This document shows positions 17,289 to 26,712 of a DNA stretch of 64,000 bases, piece after piece. Numbering within the stretch: the first letter of the stretch is position 1; the number at the start of each line of letters is the position of its first letter. Location: the NCBI RefSeq assembly GCF_000196495.1, contig NC_011313.1:1142462-1206461 (forward strand), written 5' to 3'. Source of the DNA: Aliivibrio salmonicida LFI1238. Its GTDB lineage: Bacteria > Pseudomonadota > Gammaproteobacteria > Enterobacterales > Vibrionaceae. A program made the translations under genes and the position numbers. The notes below the pieces were generated by a model that was not told the origin of the DNA, searched no databases, and saw only the letters and a list, made by a program, of their open reading frames with translations.

Positions 17289-17297
17289 AAATTAATT

Positions 17298-19490
17298 ATG
17301 AAAAATTTAAGTATTGCGATAAGTAATAATCTTGGTGATTACTTCATGCCTCTCGCTGATATGTTGGTTGAAACGTTTAACCGAGAATTAAGACCGATTG
17401 ATACTGTCGCATTAACGGATGTGAGTGCTGTTATTCTTTCCCTTGATGATGTGTCAGGTAAGGTACATCAACAAATTGAAGAAACGTGTTATGGCATTCC
17501 AGTTTTTGTTATTTGTGGTGATGGTACTCGCCAACTTTGCTCTTGTGATTATGCAAAAGTAACCAGTGTTATTGATTTAACTCAACAATCTATCTCATAT
17601 TATTGTCGTCAAATTAACGAAGCTGCTCATAAATACGAATCAAAAGTGTTGCCACCATTTTTTGAAAAAATAACCCGGTATGTTGATCAAGGGAATGCGG
17701 CGTTTGATTGTCCCGGACACCAAGGAGGACAGTTTTTCAAAAAACACCATGCTGGTAAACAGTTTTATGATTTCTTTGGCGAGAATTTATTTCGAAGTGA
17801 TTTATGTAATGCGGATGTGGCATTAGGGGATTTGTTAATCCATGAAGGTCATGCGTGTGCAGCACAAAAACACGCAGCAAAAGTGTTTAATGCAGATAAA
17901 ACGTACTTTGTTCTTAATGGGACATCTGCATCAAACAAGGTTGCTTGTAATGCAATTTTAACTCCGGGAGATTTGGTGCTATTTGACCGAAATAACCATA
18001 AATCAAATCATCACGGTGCGTTATTTCAAGCGGGTGGGATTCCTGTTTATTTAGAAACAGCTCGAAATCCATACGGATTTATTGGTGGCATTGATGAACA
18101 TTGTTTTGATGAAAGTTATATTCGCGGTCAAATTGCAAAAACAGATCCAGAAAGAGCAAAAGAAGAACGTCCATTCAGAATGGCGATTATTCAACTAGGA
18201 ACCTACGACGGTACGATTTATAACGCGCGTTTTGTAATGGATAAAATTGGCCACTTATGTGACTACATTTTATTTGATTCTGCATGGGTAGGCTACGAGC
18301 AATTTATTCCAATGATGAAAGATTGCTCTCCATTATTGTTGGATTTAAAACCTGAAGATGCAGGTGTTTTGGTTACTCAATCGGTTCATAAGCAACAAGC
18401 TGGTTTTTCTCAAACCTCCCAAATCCATAAAAAAGACCGTCATATCAAAGGACAAGCTCGTTACTGTAATCATAAACGCTTTAATAATGCCTTCATGATG
18501 CATGCGTCAACCAGCCCATTTTATGCTTTATTCTCAGCATTAGATGTGAATGCCAAAATTCATGATGGTGCATCTGGCCGTAAGTTATGGCATGAGTGTG
18601 TAAAAATTGGTATTGAAACGCGTAAAGAATTATTGAATAGCTGTGAATATATTACGCCATTTATTCCTGAAATAGTTGATGGCCAATTATGGCAGGACTA
18701 TGACACGGAATTAATTGCAAATGAGAAAAAATTCTTCTTATTTAATCCTGAAGACACATGGCACAAATTTGAAGGTTACGGTAAGGAACAATACTTTGTT
18801 GATCCATGTAAATTGTTATTAACGACAGCGGGGATTAATGAACACGGGGATTATGCTGAATTTGGTATTCCAGCAACGCTACTCGCTAACTTCTTACGTG
18901 AAAATGGCATTGTTCCTGAGAAGTGTGATTTGAATTCTATTTTGTTCTTGCTTACACCTGCTGAAGACATGGCAAAAATGCACCAACTGGTGGCGCAAAT
19001 TAATCGCTTCGAACAATTTGTGAAAGAAGATGCTCCATTGCAAGTGGTGTTACCAACCGTGTATGAAGCAAATAAAGATCGTTATAAAGGTTATACAATT
19101 CAACAGTTATGTCTTGAAATGCATAATATGTACCGTGAGTTGAATGTAAAAGAGCTGCAACGTTGTATGTTCCGTGAGGCCTATTTCCCTGAAATGAAAA
19201 TGCTTCCTCAACAAGCAAACACTCAGTATTTCCGTGGAGAGTGTGAATACGTAGAACTGAAAGAAGCAACGGGACGAATCGCCGCTGAAGGTGCACTTCC
19301 TTATCCTCCGGGTGTGCTATGTGTGATCCCTGGAGAAGCGTGGACCAGCCAAGTTACCCAATACTTCTTAGCATTAGAAGAGGGGATTAACCAGTTCCCA
19401 GGATTCGCTCCTGAAATTCAAGGTGTTTATTTAGAAGAAGTAAATGGCCGAACTACCGCATTTTGTTATGTCCTTAACGAATCAAACTAA
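17298..19490 (+). CDS. speF: Inducible ornithine decarboxylase SpeF
   Basis: 730-residue PLP enzyme that converts ornithine to putrescine, consuming a proton. An N-terminal wing domain (1-105) is followed by the fold-I core. FDCPGHQGGQFFKKH (~136) and NGTSASNK (~208) are cofactor-site motifs; SVHKQQAGFSQTSQIHKK (~363) carries the Schiff-base lysine. The C-terminal domain includes IAAEGALPYPPGVLCV. It aligns along its full length with E. coli SpeF. The next gene is potE, 50 bp downstream, giving the classical acid-stress decarboxylase/antiporter operon. IS630 copy B 366 bp upstream may have altered its promoter. Confidence 0.96.
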   Translation: MKNLSIAISNNLGDYFMPLADMLVETFNRELRPIDTVALTDVSAVILSLDDVSGKVHQQIEETCYGIPVFVICGDGTRQLCSCDYAKVTSVIDLTQQSISYYCRQINEAAHKYESKVLPPFFEKITRYVDQGNAAFDCPGHQGGQFFKKHHAGKQFYDFFGENLFRSDLCNADVALGDLLIHEGHACAAQKHAAKVFNADKTYFVLNGTSASNKVACNAILTPGDLVLFDRNNHKSNHHGALFQAGGIPVYLETARNPYGFIGGIDEHCFDESYIRGQIAKTDPERAKEERPFRMAIIQLGTYDGTIYNARFVMDKIGHLCDYILFDSAWVGYEQFIPMMKDCSPLLLDLKPEDAGVLVTQSVHKQQAGFSQTSQIHKKDRHIKGQARYCNHKRFNNAFMMHASTSPFYALFSALDVNAKIHDGASGRKLWHECVKIGIETRKELLNSCEYITPFIPEIVDGQLWQDYDTELIANEKKFFLFNPEDTWHKFEGYGKEQYFVDPCKLLLTTAGINEHGDYAEFGIPATLLANFLRENGIVPEKCDLNSILFLLTPAEDMAKMHQLVAQINRFEQFVKEDAPLQVVLPTVYEANKDRYKGYTIQQLCLEMHNMYRELNVKELQRCMFREAYFPEMKMLPQQANTQYFRGECEYVELKEATGRIAAEGALPYPPGVLCVIPGEAWTSQVTQYFLALEEGINQFPGFAPEIQGVYLEEVNGRTTAFCYVLNESN

Positions 19491-19540
19491 CAACTAATGA
19501 ACGTGGTGGGATCTCCTGCCACGTCACTCAGGGTGATCTT

Positions 19541-20860
19541 ATGACACAAAAATCTAAAATGGGCGTAGTTCAACTTACGGTCCTTACTTTTATTAACATG
19601 GCTGGATCCGGCATTATTATGCTGCCAAGTAAATTGGCACAAGTGGGTTCCATCTCAATTATTTCTTGGCTTGTTACTGCGATTGGTTCCATGAGTTTAG
19701 CGTATGTTTTTGCCAAATGTGGGCGATTTAGTAAACGTCCGGGTGGTATGAATGGTTATGCCTCTTATGCTTTTGGTGATTCAGGCGCGTTCATGGCGGG
19801 ATGGACTTATGGTCTTTCTTTATTGATTGCGAACATTGCGATTGCGATTACGTCGGTGGGTTATGCCCAAGCGTTCTTTGAGATCTCATTGACTCCGATT
19901 CAAACGTGTATAGCAACGATTAGTGTGTTGTGGTTATGTACTGTTGCAAATTTTGGTGGCGCAAAAGTAACAGGACAAATTGGTACTTTTACGGTATGGG
20001 GCGTTATTTTACCTGTATGTAGCTTAGGAATAATTGGATGGTTCTGGTTTAGTCCTGAAATGTACGTTAACTCTTGGAATCCACACAGTTTACCCTTTGG
20101 TGATGCGGTGAGCGCATCGATAGCTATGACGCTTTGGGCGTTTTTTGGGTTGGAATCTGCATGTGCAAACAGTGACTCTGTTGAAAATCCAGAGAAGAAC
20201 GTTCCTATCGCAGTGCTTTGCGGTACGTTAATTGCGGCGGTGGTTTATATTGTTTCTACTAACATTTGTGCGGGTATTGTTGAAAATGGAGCTCTAGCAG
20301 CATCAACGGCACCATTCAGTTTGGTATGGCAAGTTATGTTAGGGTCTTGGGCTGGTAAAGCGGTTGCTGGTTTAGCTGTGATTGCATGTACTGGGTCTTT
20401 ACTAGGGTGGCAGTTTACTATCGCCTCTGTGTTTAAAAGCTCGGCTGATGAAGGTTTCTTTCCAAAGGTATTCTCTGAAATTGATAAACGAGGAACACCT
20501 GTAAAAGGAATGATCATTATTACGGTGATTCAAACGGTATTATCGCTAATGACAATCAGTCCAACGTTGAACGAGCAATTTGAATCGTTAGTCAACTTAG
20601 CGGTGGTTACCAACGTCGTGCCTTATATCCTATGTATGGCAGCTATCTTCATTATGCAAAAGTTCGCTCATGTTAGTAAAAAAGAGATGAGTAAAACGAA
20701 TTTTATTGCGGTTGTGGCGGCAGTATACAGTTTTTATGCTCTTTATGGGGCGGGTTATGATGCAATGATGTGGGGGTCTATTGTTACTTTCCTTGGTTGG
20801 ACTATGTATGGTTTTATTGCATACAAACATGAAGACGTAGAAGCAGAAGAAGTTAGATAG
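19541..20860 (+). CDS. potE: Putrescine-ornithine antiporter PotE
   Basis: 439-residue APC-superfamily transporter with twelve hydrophobic helices. It opens KMGVVQLTVLTFINMAGSGI, nearly identical to E. coli PotE, and keeps the WAFFGLESACANSDSVENPE block of TM6 that forms the substrate site. It exchanges external ornithine for putrescine made by SpeF, exporting charge and consuming cytoplasmic protons. It follows speF on the same strand with a GGTGATCTT ribosome-binding region. Confidence 0.96.
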   Translation: MTQKSKMGVVQLTVLTFINMAGSGIIMLPSKLAQVGSISIISWLVTAIGSMSLAYVFAKCGRFSKRPGGMNGYASYAFGDSGAFMAGWTYGLSLLIANIAIAITSVGYAQAFFEISLTPIQTCIATISVLWLCTVANFGGAKVTGQIGTFTVWGVILPVCSLGIIGWFWFSPEMYVNSWNPHSLPFGDAVSASIAMTLWAFFGLESACANSDSVENPEKNVPIAVLCGTLIAAVVYIVSTNICAGIVENGALAASTAPFSLVWQVMLGSWAGKAVAGLAVIACTGSLLGWQFTIASVFKSSADEGFFPKVFSEIDKRGTPVKGMIIITVIQTVLSLMTISPTLNEQFESLVNLAVVTNVVPYILCMAAIFIMQKFAHVSKKEMSKTNFIAVVAAVYSFYALYGAGYDAMMWGSIVTFLGWTMYGFIAYKHEDVEAEEVR

Positions 20861-20906
20861 AAGTGGATACTGTCTCATTAAAATACGTTGACGATTTTTA
20901 ATTAGA

Positions 20907-20935
20907 AGCTAAGTGCTCATGCGCTTAGCTTTTTT
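20907..20935 (+). terminator. Terminator downstream of potE
   Basis: Stem AAGCTAAG/CTTAGCTT followed by TTTTTT on the plus strand, 46 bp after the potE stop. It overlaps the end of the IS3-family remnant. Confidence 0.7.
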
Positions 20936-21056
20936 ATACACTTGATTTGGCGTCTTCATTTCAATCAATCATTGGTGGGTTAATGTTATTTTCATTTAAC
21001 GTAAACGGATAAACTTTGAGTAATATTGTGTACCTTGATCTGAATCGATAAATAAT
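20909..21056 (-). pseudogene. IS3-family transposase remnant (integrase core 3' end)
   Basis: Degenerate stretch on the minus strand. One frame gives FIDSDQGTQYYSKFIRLR then a stop, the HSDQGTQY motif of IS3-family OrfB. A second frame further on gives EMKTPNQVYKKAKRMST then a stop, the usual C-terminal end of the same proteins. The Asn-Cys-Trp-Asp region between them is deleted. This is an old internal deletion derivative unrelated to the fresh IS copies in the window. A hairpin inside it (20907-20935, AAGCTAAG/CTTAGCTT plus a T-run) may now terminate potE. Confidence 0.75.
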
Positions 21057-21070
21057 GAGCCTACAAATAA

Positions 21071-21108
21071 AAAGCCCTTATGTACTTTGTGTGCATAAGG
21101 GCTTTATT
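21071..21108. terminator. Terminator of the MORN-repeat gene
   Basis: Long stem AAAGCCCTTATG/CATAAGGGCTTT flanked by A- and T-runs, so it can work in both directions. It lies between potE/IS3 remnant and the minus-strand MORN gene. Confidence 0.8.
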
Positions 21109-21172
21109 TTTGTAGGGCGAACTTTTTGTTATTGCATTAACGTTAACTATTAATTGTTATAAAATCTGTTGA

Positions 21173-21784
21173 TTAGCTCTCTGGTAACCATGTTTGTTCA
21201 GAAACGACTTTTTGATTTTTGAAGGTTAATTGTTCTACTTTATCACCATGATTATTCCAATGAGTGAGTGAACCGTCTTTGATTTTTCCTTCATCATAGC
21301 TTGCTTGAGTCGCTTTCTTACCATTTGCATAGTAGCTGGTGTATTGGCCGTCTTTTTGGCCATCATCGTAGCTAATGGTTAGGTTTTTCTCGCCGTTGTC
21401 ATACCAACGCGTTGCTTTTCCATCTAGCTTATTATTCTTGTAAGTGAACTCTGTTTTTTTCTGGCCATTTGCATACCAAGTTTGCATTACGCCTTCAAGC
21501 TTACCGTCGTTATAGTTCAGCTTAGAGGCCATTTGACCGTTCGGGTACCAATTACTTTCGGTGCCTATTTCTAACCCTTTATTAAATTCCACTTTTGTTG
21601 ATATTTGTCCGTTATCGTATTTTTGAACAAACTGACCAGTATAAGGGTTGTCTTGATTCACTTGATAAGCAACACCGTTACGCATTTGTAAATAATCAGC
21701 AGTATCTGCCTTTGGCGCTGTTGCCGCATAGCTAGCACCAGAAACTGCACTAAGAGCAAGTAGGACAGGAATATATTTCTTCAT
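21173..21784 (-). CDS. Secreted MORN-repeat (YwqK-type) protein
   Basis: 203 residues with a signal peptide (MKKYIPVLLALSAVSGASYA). The rest is about six or seven tandem repeats of ~22 residues with the pattern W/Y-Y-x-NGQ-x-x-x-x-x-Y-x-x-G-K (WYPNGQMASKLNYNDGK, WYANGQKKTEFTYKNNK and so on). This is the MORN_2 variant found in YwqK-family proteins, which are often labelled antitoxins without direct proof. No toxin gene is next to it. It likely forms a beta-hairpin solenoid in the periplasm or outside the cell. Confidence 0.85.
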   Translation of the reverse strand: MKKYIPVLLALSAVSGASYAATAPKADTADYLQMRNGVAYQVNQDNPYTGQFVQKYDNGQISTKVEFNKGLEIGTESNWYPNGQMASKLNYNDGKLEGVMQTWYANGQKKTEFTYKNNKLDGKATRWYDNGEKNLTISYDDGQKDGQYTSYYANGKKATQASYDEGKIKDGSLTHWNNHGDKVEQLTFKNQKVVSEQTWLPES

Positions 21785-21997
21785 TGTGGCACCTCATTTT
21801 TTGGCTAACATTTCACATTCGTTGCGTGACTTTTAACTTAATATTGCTTTCATCATTTTTATTATTTTGATGTTGAAAGCTAAGCTGGTATTCAATATTC
21901 CACTTATTTTCGTTAATGTCAGTACCGAATTTGGTAGTCATATTTTCCATTTATGAGGGCTTAATTTGGGGAACTTTTAGTGAAATTTAAGGTAGTT

Positions 21998-22866
21998 CTA
22001 GTGGTTTTGTTTCACAAAGTCTAAGAAGGTTCGGTCTGCTTTTGAGAGATAACCATTCTTTCTCCACGCAATAGAGATATCTAAAAATATAGGGTCACTA
22101 AAAGGAATAGAGACAATATCAGGTTCGTTTTCTGTGGCTAACTCAAGTAATGCACTGATAGCGAAATCCCGTTTTACAATTTTCAAAATAACAGGTAATA
22201 GGTTGGTTTCAAAGAAAAATAGGCAGTTAAGTTCTCTTGCTCACATATGGCATCTAGTCTTTCTCTGTGAAAGTAGCCTTGTTTAAACATCACTAACTCT
22301 TGAGAGAAGAACTCTTTAAAAGATAAGGTTTTCTTTTTTGAAAATTCGTGGTCTGTGCTTACCACCGCAACCATTTGAGACCGAACTAAATGGTCCGAAT
22401 CGAGTGCTTCGGGTAAGTCACGAACTTGAGTAATGCCTAAATCTATCTCCCCATCGAGCAGCATTTTTTGTATAGATTGTGCGCCTGCTTCAATCATGGT
22501 GAGTTTTAATTTTGGGTATCGACTTTTGAAGGCCATTAAAACATCAGGGAAATAATAAGTCCCCATAATACTAGGGACTCCTAATCGTACTTCCCCTTTC
22601 TCTAGTCCTCTTAGTTCTTTCATTGCAAGAGTTGCATCATCCAATTGTTGAAGAATGAGTTTTGCATGAGTCAGTAAAATTTCACCTTCATGGGTGAGTG
22701 CTATTTTTCGTTCATTGCGACGAAAGAGTTCAAGCTCTAGCTTGTTTTCTAATTTCTTTATTGCAACACTGAGCGCAGGTTGCGCAATATGCAGTGCTTT
22801 GGCTGCATGAGTAATATTTTGATGTTCTGTAACTGCAACAAAGTACCTTAGTAATCTTGTATCCAT
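21998..22866 (-). pseudogene. ynfL: LysR-type regulator (YnfL-like), frameshifted
   Basis: A complete LysR protein in two frames. The first runs from ATG 22866 (MDTRLLRYFVAVTEHQNIT; GAGG 8 bp upstream) through the HTH and most of the effector domain, to LTAYFS, then goes out of frame and stops at 22183. The second frame continues at FETNLLPVILKIV to the normal end at 21998. The shift maps to a five-T run (minus strand, 22215-22219); one more T restores a 289-residue protein. It is divergent from ynfM, the same pairing as E. coli ynfL/ynfM. Confidence 0.88.
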
Positions 22867-22964
22867 CCGCATTGCCTCGCCATAACTAAAAACTATCAAA
22901 ACGATAATTATTATATATTTTCACTATTCCAATGAACTTGCTACTGTTTTGATATTGTTTCCTA
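22867..22964. promoter_or_regulatory. Divergent promoter region between LysR gene and ynfM
   Basis: 98-bp AT-rich gap between two divergent genes, the usual site where a LysR regulator binds and controls both. It contains ATAATTATTATAT but no clear T-N11-A repeat that I would assert. Confidence 0.4.
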
Positions 22965-24173
22965 ATGATGATCACTAAGATGATTGAATTTCGCAGTCGA
23001 GCGTATTATCAAGTAAGTGCCGCATTGGCCTTTGGTTCGTTTTTGGTGTTTTGTAATTTGTATTTGTTTCAACCAATGCTTCCTGCACTGGCGGATCATT
23101 TTGCGGTATCTGCAACTAAAATTAACGGGCTACTTGCCGCTGGAACATTCACTCTTGCGTTAATGCTACTGCCTTGGGCTATTGCTTCTGAGATGATAGG
23201 GCGTCGAAAAATCCTATTAATCAGTCTATTTTTATTGCCAGTGATCGGATTAACGCCATTACTAACGAACAGCCTAATGTTGTTGATTATTAGTCGGGGG
23301 TTAATGGGGATGGCATTGGCAGGTTTTGCTGCGGTAGCGGTGGCTTATATGGCAGAAGAGTTTTCGGCCAAAGCATTCAGTCATGCCATTGGTGCTTACA
23401 TTAGTGCAAATTCTTTAGGTGGGATCTCTGGTCGTATTTTTGGAGGCATGGTTACCGACCATTTTGATTGGCAAACTGCTGTGTTTTGCATGGCGGTACT
23501 CAGTTTAGTGGGGGCTATCATCGTGGCGCTTGTACTTCCGAAGAAAGAGAAACCACGAGATAATGCGCCTTCGTTATCTCAATATCATCGAATTATCTTT
23601 CAACATTTAAGAAATAAGAAAATCTTGTTTGCGATGCTCATTGGTGGCGTTAATTTCGCTTTGTTTGTGAATTTATACACCGTAACAGGGTTTCGATTGG
23701 TAGCCGAACCTTACTCTTTGCCAATCAGTATCGCTTCTATGATTTTCTTGTGCTATTTGTCTGGCACGATCAGCTCAAGACTGGTTGGAATGTGGTGTCA
23801 CCGTTTTAGTGCGGTATCTGGGATGTTTCTTGGTTCGTTGATCAGTTTATGTGGGATGTTAATTGCAAGTAATAGCTCATTAGTTGTGATTCTAATTGGT
23901 TTGAATGTATTAAGTTTTGGTGCTTTTTTTACACATTCGTTGGCGTATGGGTGGGTGAGTCAGCAAGCAGTAACGGCTAAATCGACAGCGACGGCGTTAT
24001 ATCTGGTTCATTATTATGTGAGCGGGAGCCTTGGTGGATTCTATTTGATGTATTGTTGGCAGCACGGTGGTTGGGATAGGGTTATTTTTGGCGCAGGTGC
24101 ATTGTATAGCGTGATATTTTGGTTATGTTGGCGTTTGTATCACCACACCCATACCAAGGCGGCATGGGCATAG
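22965..24173 (+). CDS. ynfM: MFS transporter, YnfM-like
   Basis: 402 residues with twelve hydrophobic helices. The first helix pair is followed by the MFS motif A-like loop SEMIGRRKILL (about 75-85), and NLYLFQPMLPALADHF marks the drug-efflux-like N-terminal half. It belongs with inner-membrane exporters of the YnfM/AraJ type; the substrate is unknown. Its likely regulator next door is frameshifted, so expression may be constitutive or lost. Two other ATG codons (ATGATG..ATG) lie within the first six codons. Confidence 0.88.
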   Translation: MMITKMIEFRSRAYYQVSAALAFGSFLVFCNLYLFQPMLPALADHFAVSATKINGLLAAGTFTLALMLLPWAIASEMIGRRKILLISLFLLPVIGLTPLLTNSLMLLIISRGLMGMALAGFAAVAVAYMAEEFSAKAFSHAIGAYISANSLGGISGRIFGGMVTDHFDWQTAVFCMAVLSLVGAIIVALVLPKKEKPRDNAPSLSQYHRIIFQHLRNKKILFAMLIGGVNFALFVNLYTVTGFRLVAEPYSLPISIASMIFLCYLSGTISSRLVGMWCHRFSAVSGMFLGSLISLCGMLIASNSSLVVILIGLNVLSFGAFFTHSLAYGWVSQQAVTAKSTATALYLVHYYVSGSLGGFYLMYCWQHGGWDRVIFGAGALYSVIFWLCWRLYHHTHTKAAWA

Positions 24174-24185
24174 TAGAAGATAAGA

Positions 24186-25763
24186 TTAAAGACTAAAAAT
24201 TTGGAATCCATTTTTTCCTGAACGTTTGATGTAATACATTGCTTCATCGGCGTTATGCATTAGAGCATTGATGTTTGTGCCGTGTTCAGGGAAGAAGGCA
24301 ACGCCAATACTGGTGTTGAGCATGTATTGTTTATCATCAAGGGTGAGTGGTTGATGGGATAAATACAAATACGCTTCAACCTGTGCAATGACTTCTTGTG
24401 TGTCATTAACATCATAAATCAGGACTGCAAATTCATCCCCACCAATACGAGAAACATACGCATTAATAGAGAAGGCATATTCTAAATTCTTAGAGATTGC
24501 TTTTAATGCCAGATCTCCAACGCTATGACCAAAGCTGTCATTGAGATCTTTAAAGCCATCAAGATCAATATAGATTAGCGCTAGCTTTGATTCAAATCGT
24601 CGGGCGTGTTGCATTTTCCAATGGAATAATTTTTTAAAATACCCGCGATTAATTAAGCCAGTCAAACTGTCGTGATGTGCCAATTTTCGTATTTCATTAT
24701 GATCGATGCGTTTTTTAAGTTGCAGCTGCGCGATAATGTAAGACATGCACAATGAGAATAGGATCATACTGCCTAAAATATGCAAATCATTCGATGAGGT
24801 ATTCGCAATGGTCCATTTTGTTGAATTCGGCACAAAAGTGATTAAACGCCAACACGTATCTTGTTTAACAATGTGAATTGAATTAGATGAATCGATATTT
24901 TTTGGGTACGAGAATACCGAATCAAAAGTAAGCACGCCAGAGCTGATATCAACTTGGCCTGACGCTTTGTGATTTAAACAACGGTATGTTTCTGGGTAAA
25001 TAGCGGAGTATTTTTTCTCTTCATTATTAGGAAACATGAAGGCAAATTCTAACTCTGGTCTTCTGTCATAGAATAAGAAGTAATCGTTATGATTGATCAG
25101 CATATGATGATCATGTTGGTTCAAATTAAATATTTTCAATCCATCCAATAAGTGTTCTGCTAAGTAGTTGAGTATAACAATTCCACGTTTTTGACCATTG
25201 TCATCATAAACAGGCGTGGCAAGACGGAGCATCGGCTTGTGCGGGATTTCTATCTCGCCGTGCTCAATGTTGAGATCAAGTGCTGAGATGTAAACATCGC
25301 CATCATGCAGCTTTAAACTGTCTTTCACGTAATAACGATTCGCTTTATTTTGTAATTGTGCTTTAGGAACAATAGAAGGATCTCCGTCATTATAATTAAC
25401 ACGGATAATTTCATTGCCTTTTAGATCAATATAACGAAGTTGGTCATACAAACCTTTACGTAAACTTAATGCAAGTGCATTGGCTTCTGTGAGCTCAATG
25501 AGTTTTTTATTATGGGAATTATAGGCATGATTAATCTCAATAAAGTCAGACAATAGTAAGAGGTCTTGACCGATACTATCAAGAGTCATTGAGATGTATT
25601 TCTTTTGCGCAGCAATAATTGCTTTCTGTTCAGATTTTATTTTGTTAACGTTTATTTCATTCTCTGAGTACTTGTAAAAATAGAAAACAGAAAATAACAA
25701 AGAAAAGAATAACACGATAAAACGTGGCCAAAAAAAGAAGGTATTAGGCTTATTTAATTCCAT
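24186..25763 (-). CDS. Diguanylate cyclase with periplasmic dCACHE-like sensor
   Basis: 525 residues. TM1 (about 12-30) and TM2 (about 332-350) bracket a ~300-residue periplasmic domain with a PAS/CACHE look (RKGLYDQLRYIDLKGNEIIR, then GIVILNYLAEHLL). The cytoplasmic GGDEF domain begins HDSLTGLINRGYFKKLF and has an intact active site, SRIGGDEFAVLI. The RxxD inhibition site is absent (FSIN in that position), so product feedback through that site is not expected. It should make c-di-GMP in response to an external ligand. It converges on ynfM with a 12-bp gap. Confidence 0.92.
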   Translation of the reverse strand: MELNKPNTFFFWPRFIVLFFSLLFSVFYFYKYSENEINVNKIKSEQKAIIAAQKKYISMTLDSIGQDLLLLSDFIEINHAYNSHNKKLIELTEANALALSLRKGLYDQLRYIDLKGNEIIRVNYNDGDPSIVPKAQLQNKANRYYVKDSLKLHDGDVYISALDLNIEHGEIEIPHKPMLRLATPVYDDNGQKRGIVILNYLAEHLLDGLKIFNLNQHDHHMLINHNDYFLFYDRRPELEFAFMFPNNEEKKYSAIYPETYRCLNHKASGQVDISSGVLTFDSVFSYPKNIDSSNSIHIVKQDTCWRLITFVPNSTKWTIANTSSNDLHILGSMILFSLCMSYIIAQLQLKKRIDHNEIRKLAHHDSLTGLINRGYFKKLFHWKMQHARRFESKLALIYIDLDGFKDLNDSFGHSVGDLALKAISKNLEYAFSINAYVSRIGGDEFAVLIYDVNDTQEVIAQVEAYLYLSHQPLTLDDKQYMLNTSIGVAFFPEHGTNINALMHNADEAMYYIKRSGKNGFQIFSL

Positions 25764-26119
25764 GACGTAAATCGCTTACAAAAAATTAACAAATAATAAG
25801 GTAATTCAGCGATATACCGCATAAATTATGCGAGGAAAATCACTAAATTGGAAAGGGTAACGTGAGGAGAGACTTTATAATATATGAGCAGGTCTATCAA
25901 TACTTATGGAATAGTTAATGAATATTAATTGATCTATTTTGTATAAATAATAAGGATTATTCAAAATAAATCGTTATTCATTCACCGTGATTACATCGTT
26001 GACATAACGGCAACAAAATTCGCCATTAATTAGAATGTTAATAAGTATTTAATATATTTATTGGTTTTCCTGTATACATTCAGTTAAGAAAACCAATAAA
26101 TTATTAGGTCAATTAGGGT
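25764..26119. other. Intergenic region with terminator
   Basis: No gene is seen in this 356-bp stretch. Its right part (26056-26101) holds a perfect 14-bp stem ATTTATTGGTTTTC/GAAAACCAATAAAT that probably ends transcription of the adenosyltransferase-like gene. The left part should carry the promoter of the diguanylate cyclase gene. Confidence 0.6.
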
Positions 26120-26659
26120 TTAATTTTTTGGCATTGGATAATTAATGCTGATGTATTCTGGTTCTTCTATTCCAGAATCTTGATTTAATACTCGAGTCAA
26201 CGCAAAGTAATAATTCGCAAGTACATTCGCAAAACGAGGCAGTGTTTCTGGGATTTTTTTCGTGGTTAATTTATCTACTTGAACGAGTGCTCGAACCACT
26301 TTTTTACTTAAACTACGGCATTGGTGCAATTGGATTACTGCACCTGTACCTCTTGGTAATACAAAGCGTTTTGCATCATCGGTTACTTGGGATTTAAAGT
26401 GATATAAATCCGTGAGCAGTTCTTGAATATCGTCTTCAAAAATGCCACATTTTCCACGAATAGAACCATTCAAATTAAAGATTTTTGGCTGTAAACGTTC
26501 AAGTGATTCTCGAACCTCGCCTGAGGCTAATTGAGATAAAGCCAACCCCGTATAAGTACATAACTCATCGGTTAAAATTTCAAAATCACACAGTGGGCTG
26601 TCTTCAAAAATGAAAGGGTATGAAAGTTCACCAACCACACCTGATGCTTTTAGGGCCAT
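26120..26659 (-). CDS. Cobalamin adenosyltransferase-like protein (PduO-type fold)
   Basis: 179 residues matching the helical-bundle PduO/MMAB pattern. FEILTDELCTYTGLALSQL corresponds to the VDELN...G region, RFVLPRGTGAVIQLHQCRSL to the FILPGGS...LH..R block, and LPRFANVLANYYFALTRVLN to the C-terminal LNR.SD.LF...R..N. The RRAERxxV ATP/cobalamin signature is altered (KKVVRALV), so catalysis is uncertain. It lies ~0.9 kb from the B12-riboswitch importer operon, divergent from it, which supports a corrinoid role. Confidence 0.6.
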   Translation of the reverse strand: MALKASGVVGELSYPFIFEDSPLCDFEILTDELCTYTGLALSQLASGEVRESLERLQPKIFNLNGSIRGKCGIFEDDIQELLTDLYHFKSQVTDDAKRFVLPRGTGAVIQLHQCRSLSKKVVRALVQVDKLTTKKIPETLPRFANVLANYYFALTRVLNQDSGIEEPEYISINYPMPKN

Positions 26660-26712
26660 AATTAAATCACTTTGTTATCAATAATAATTGACGCTATTTT
26701 ATCACGTCTACT

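Noticed and set aside
21173..21784. MORN protein as the antitoxin of a toxin-antitoxin pair
   Set aside because: It has a signal peptide and no toxin gene is adjacent; the family label alone is not evidence.
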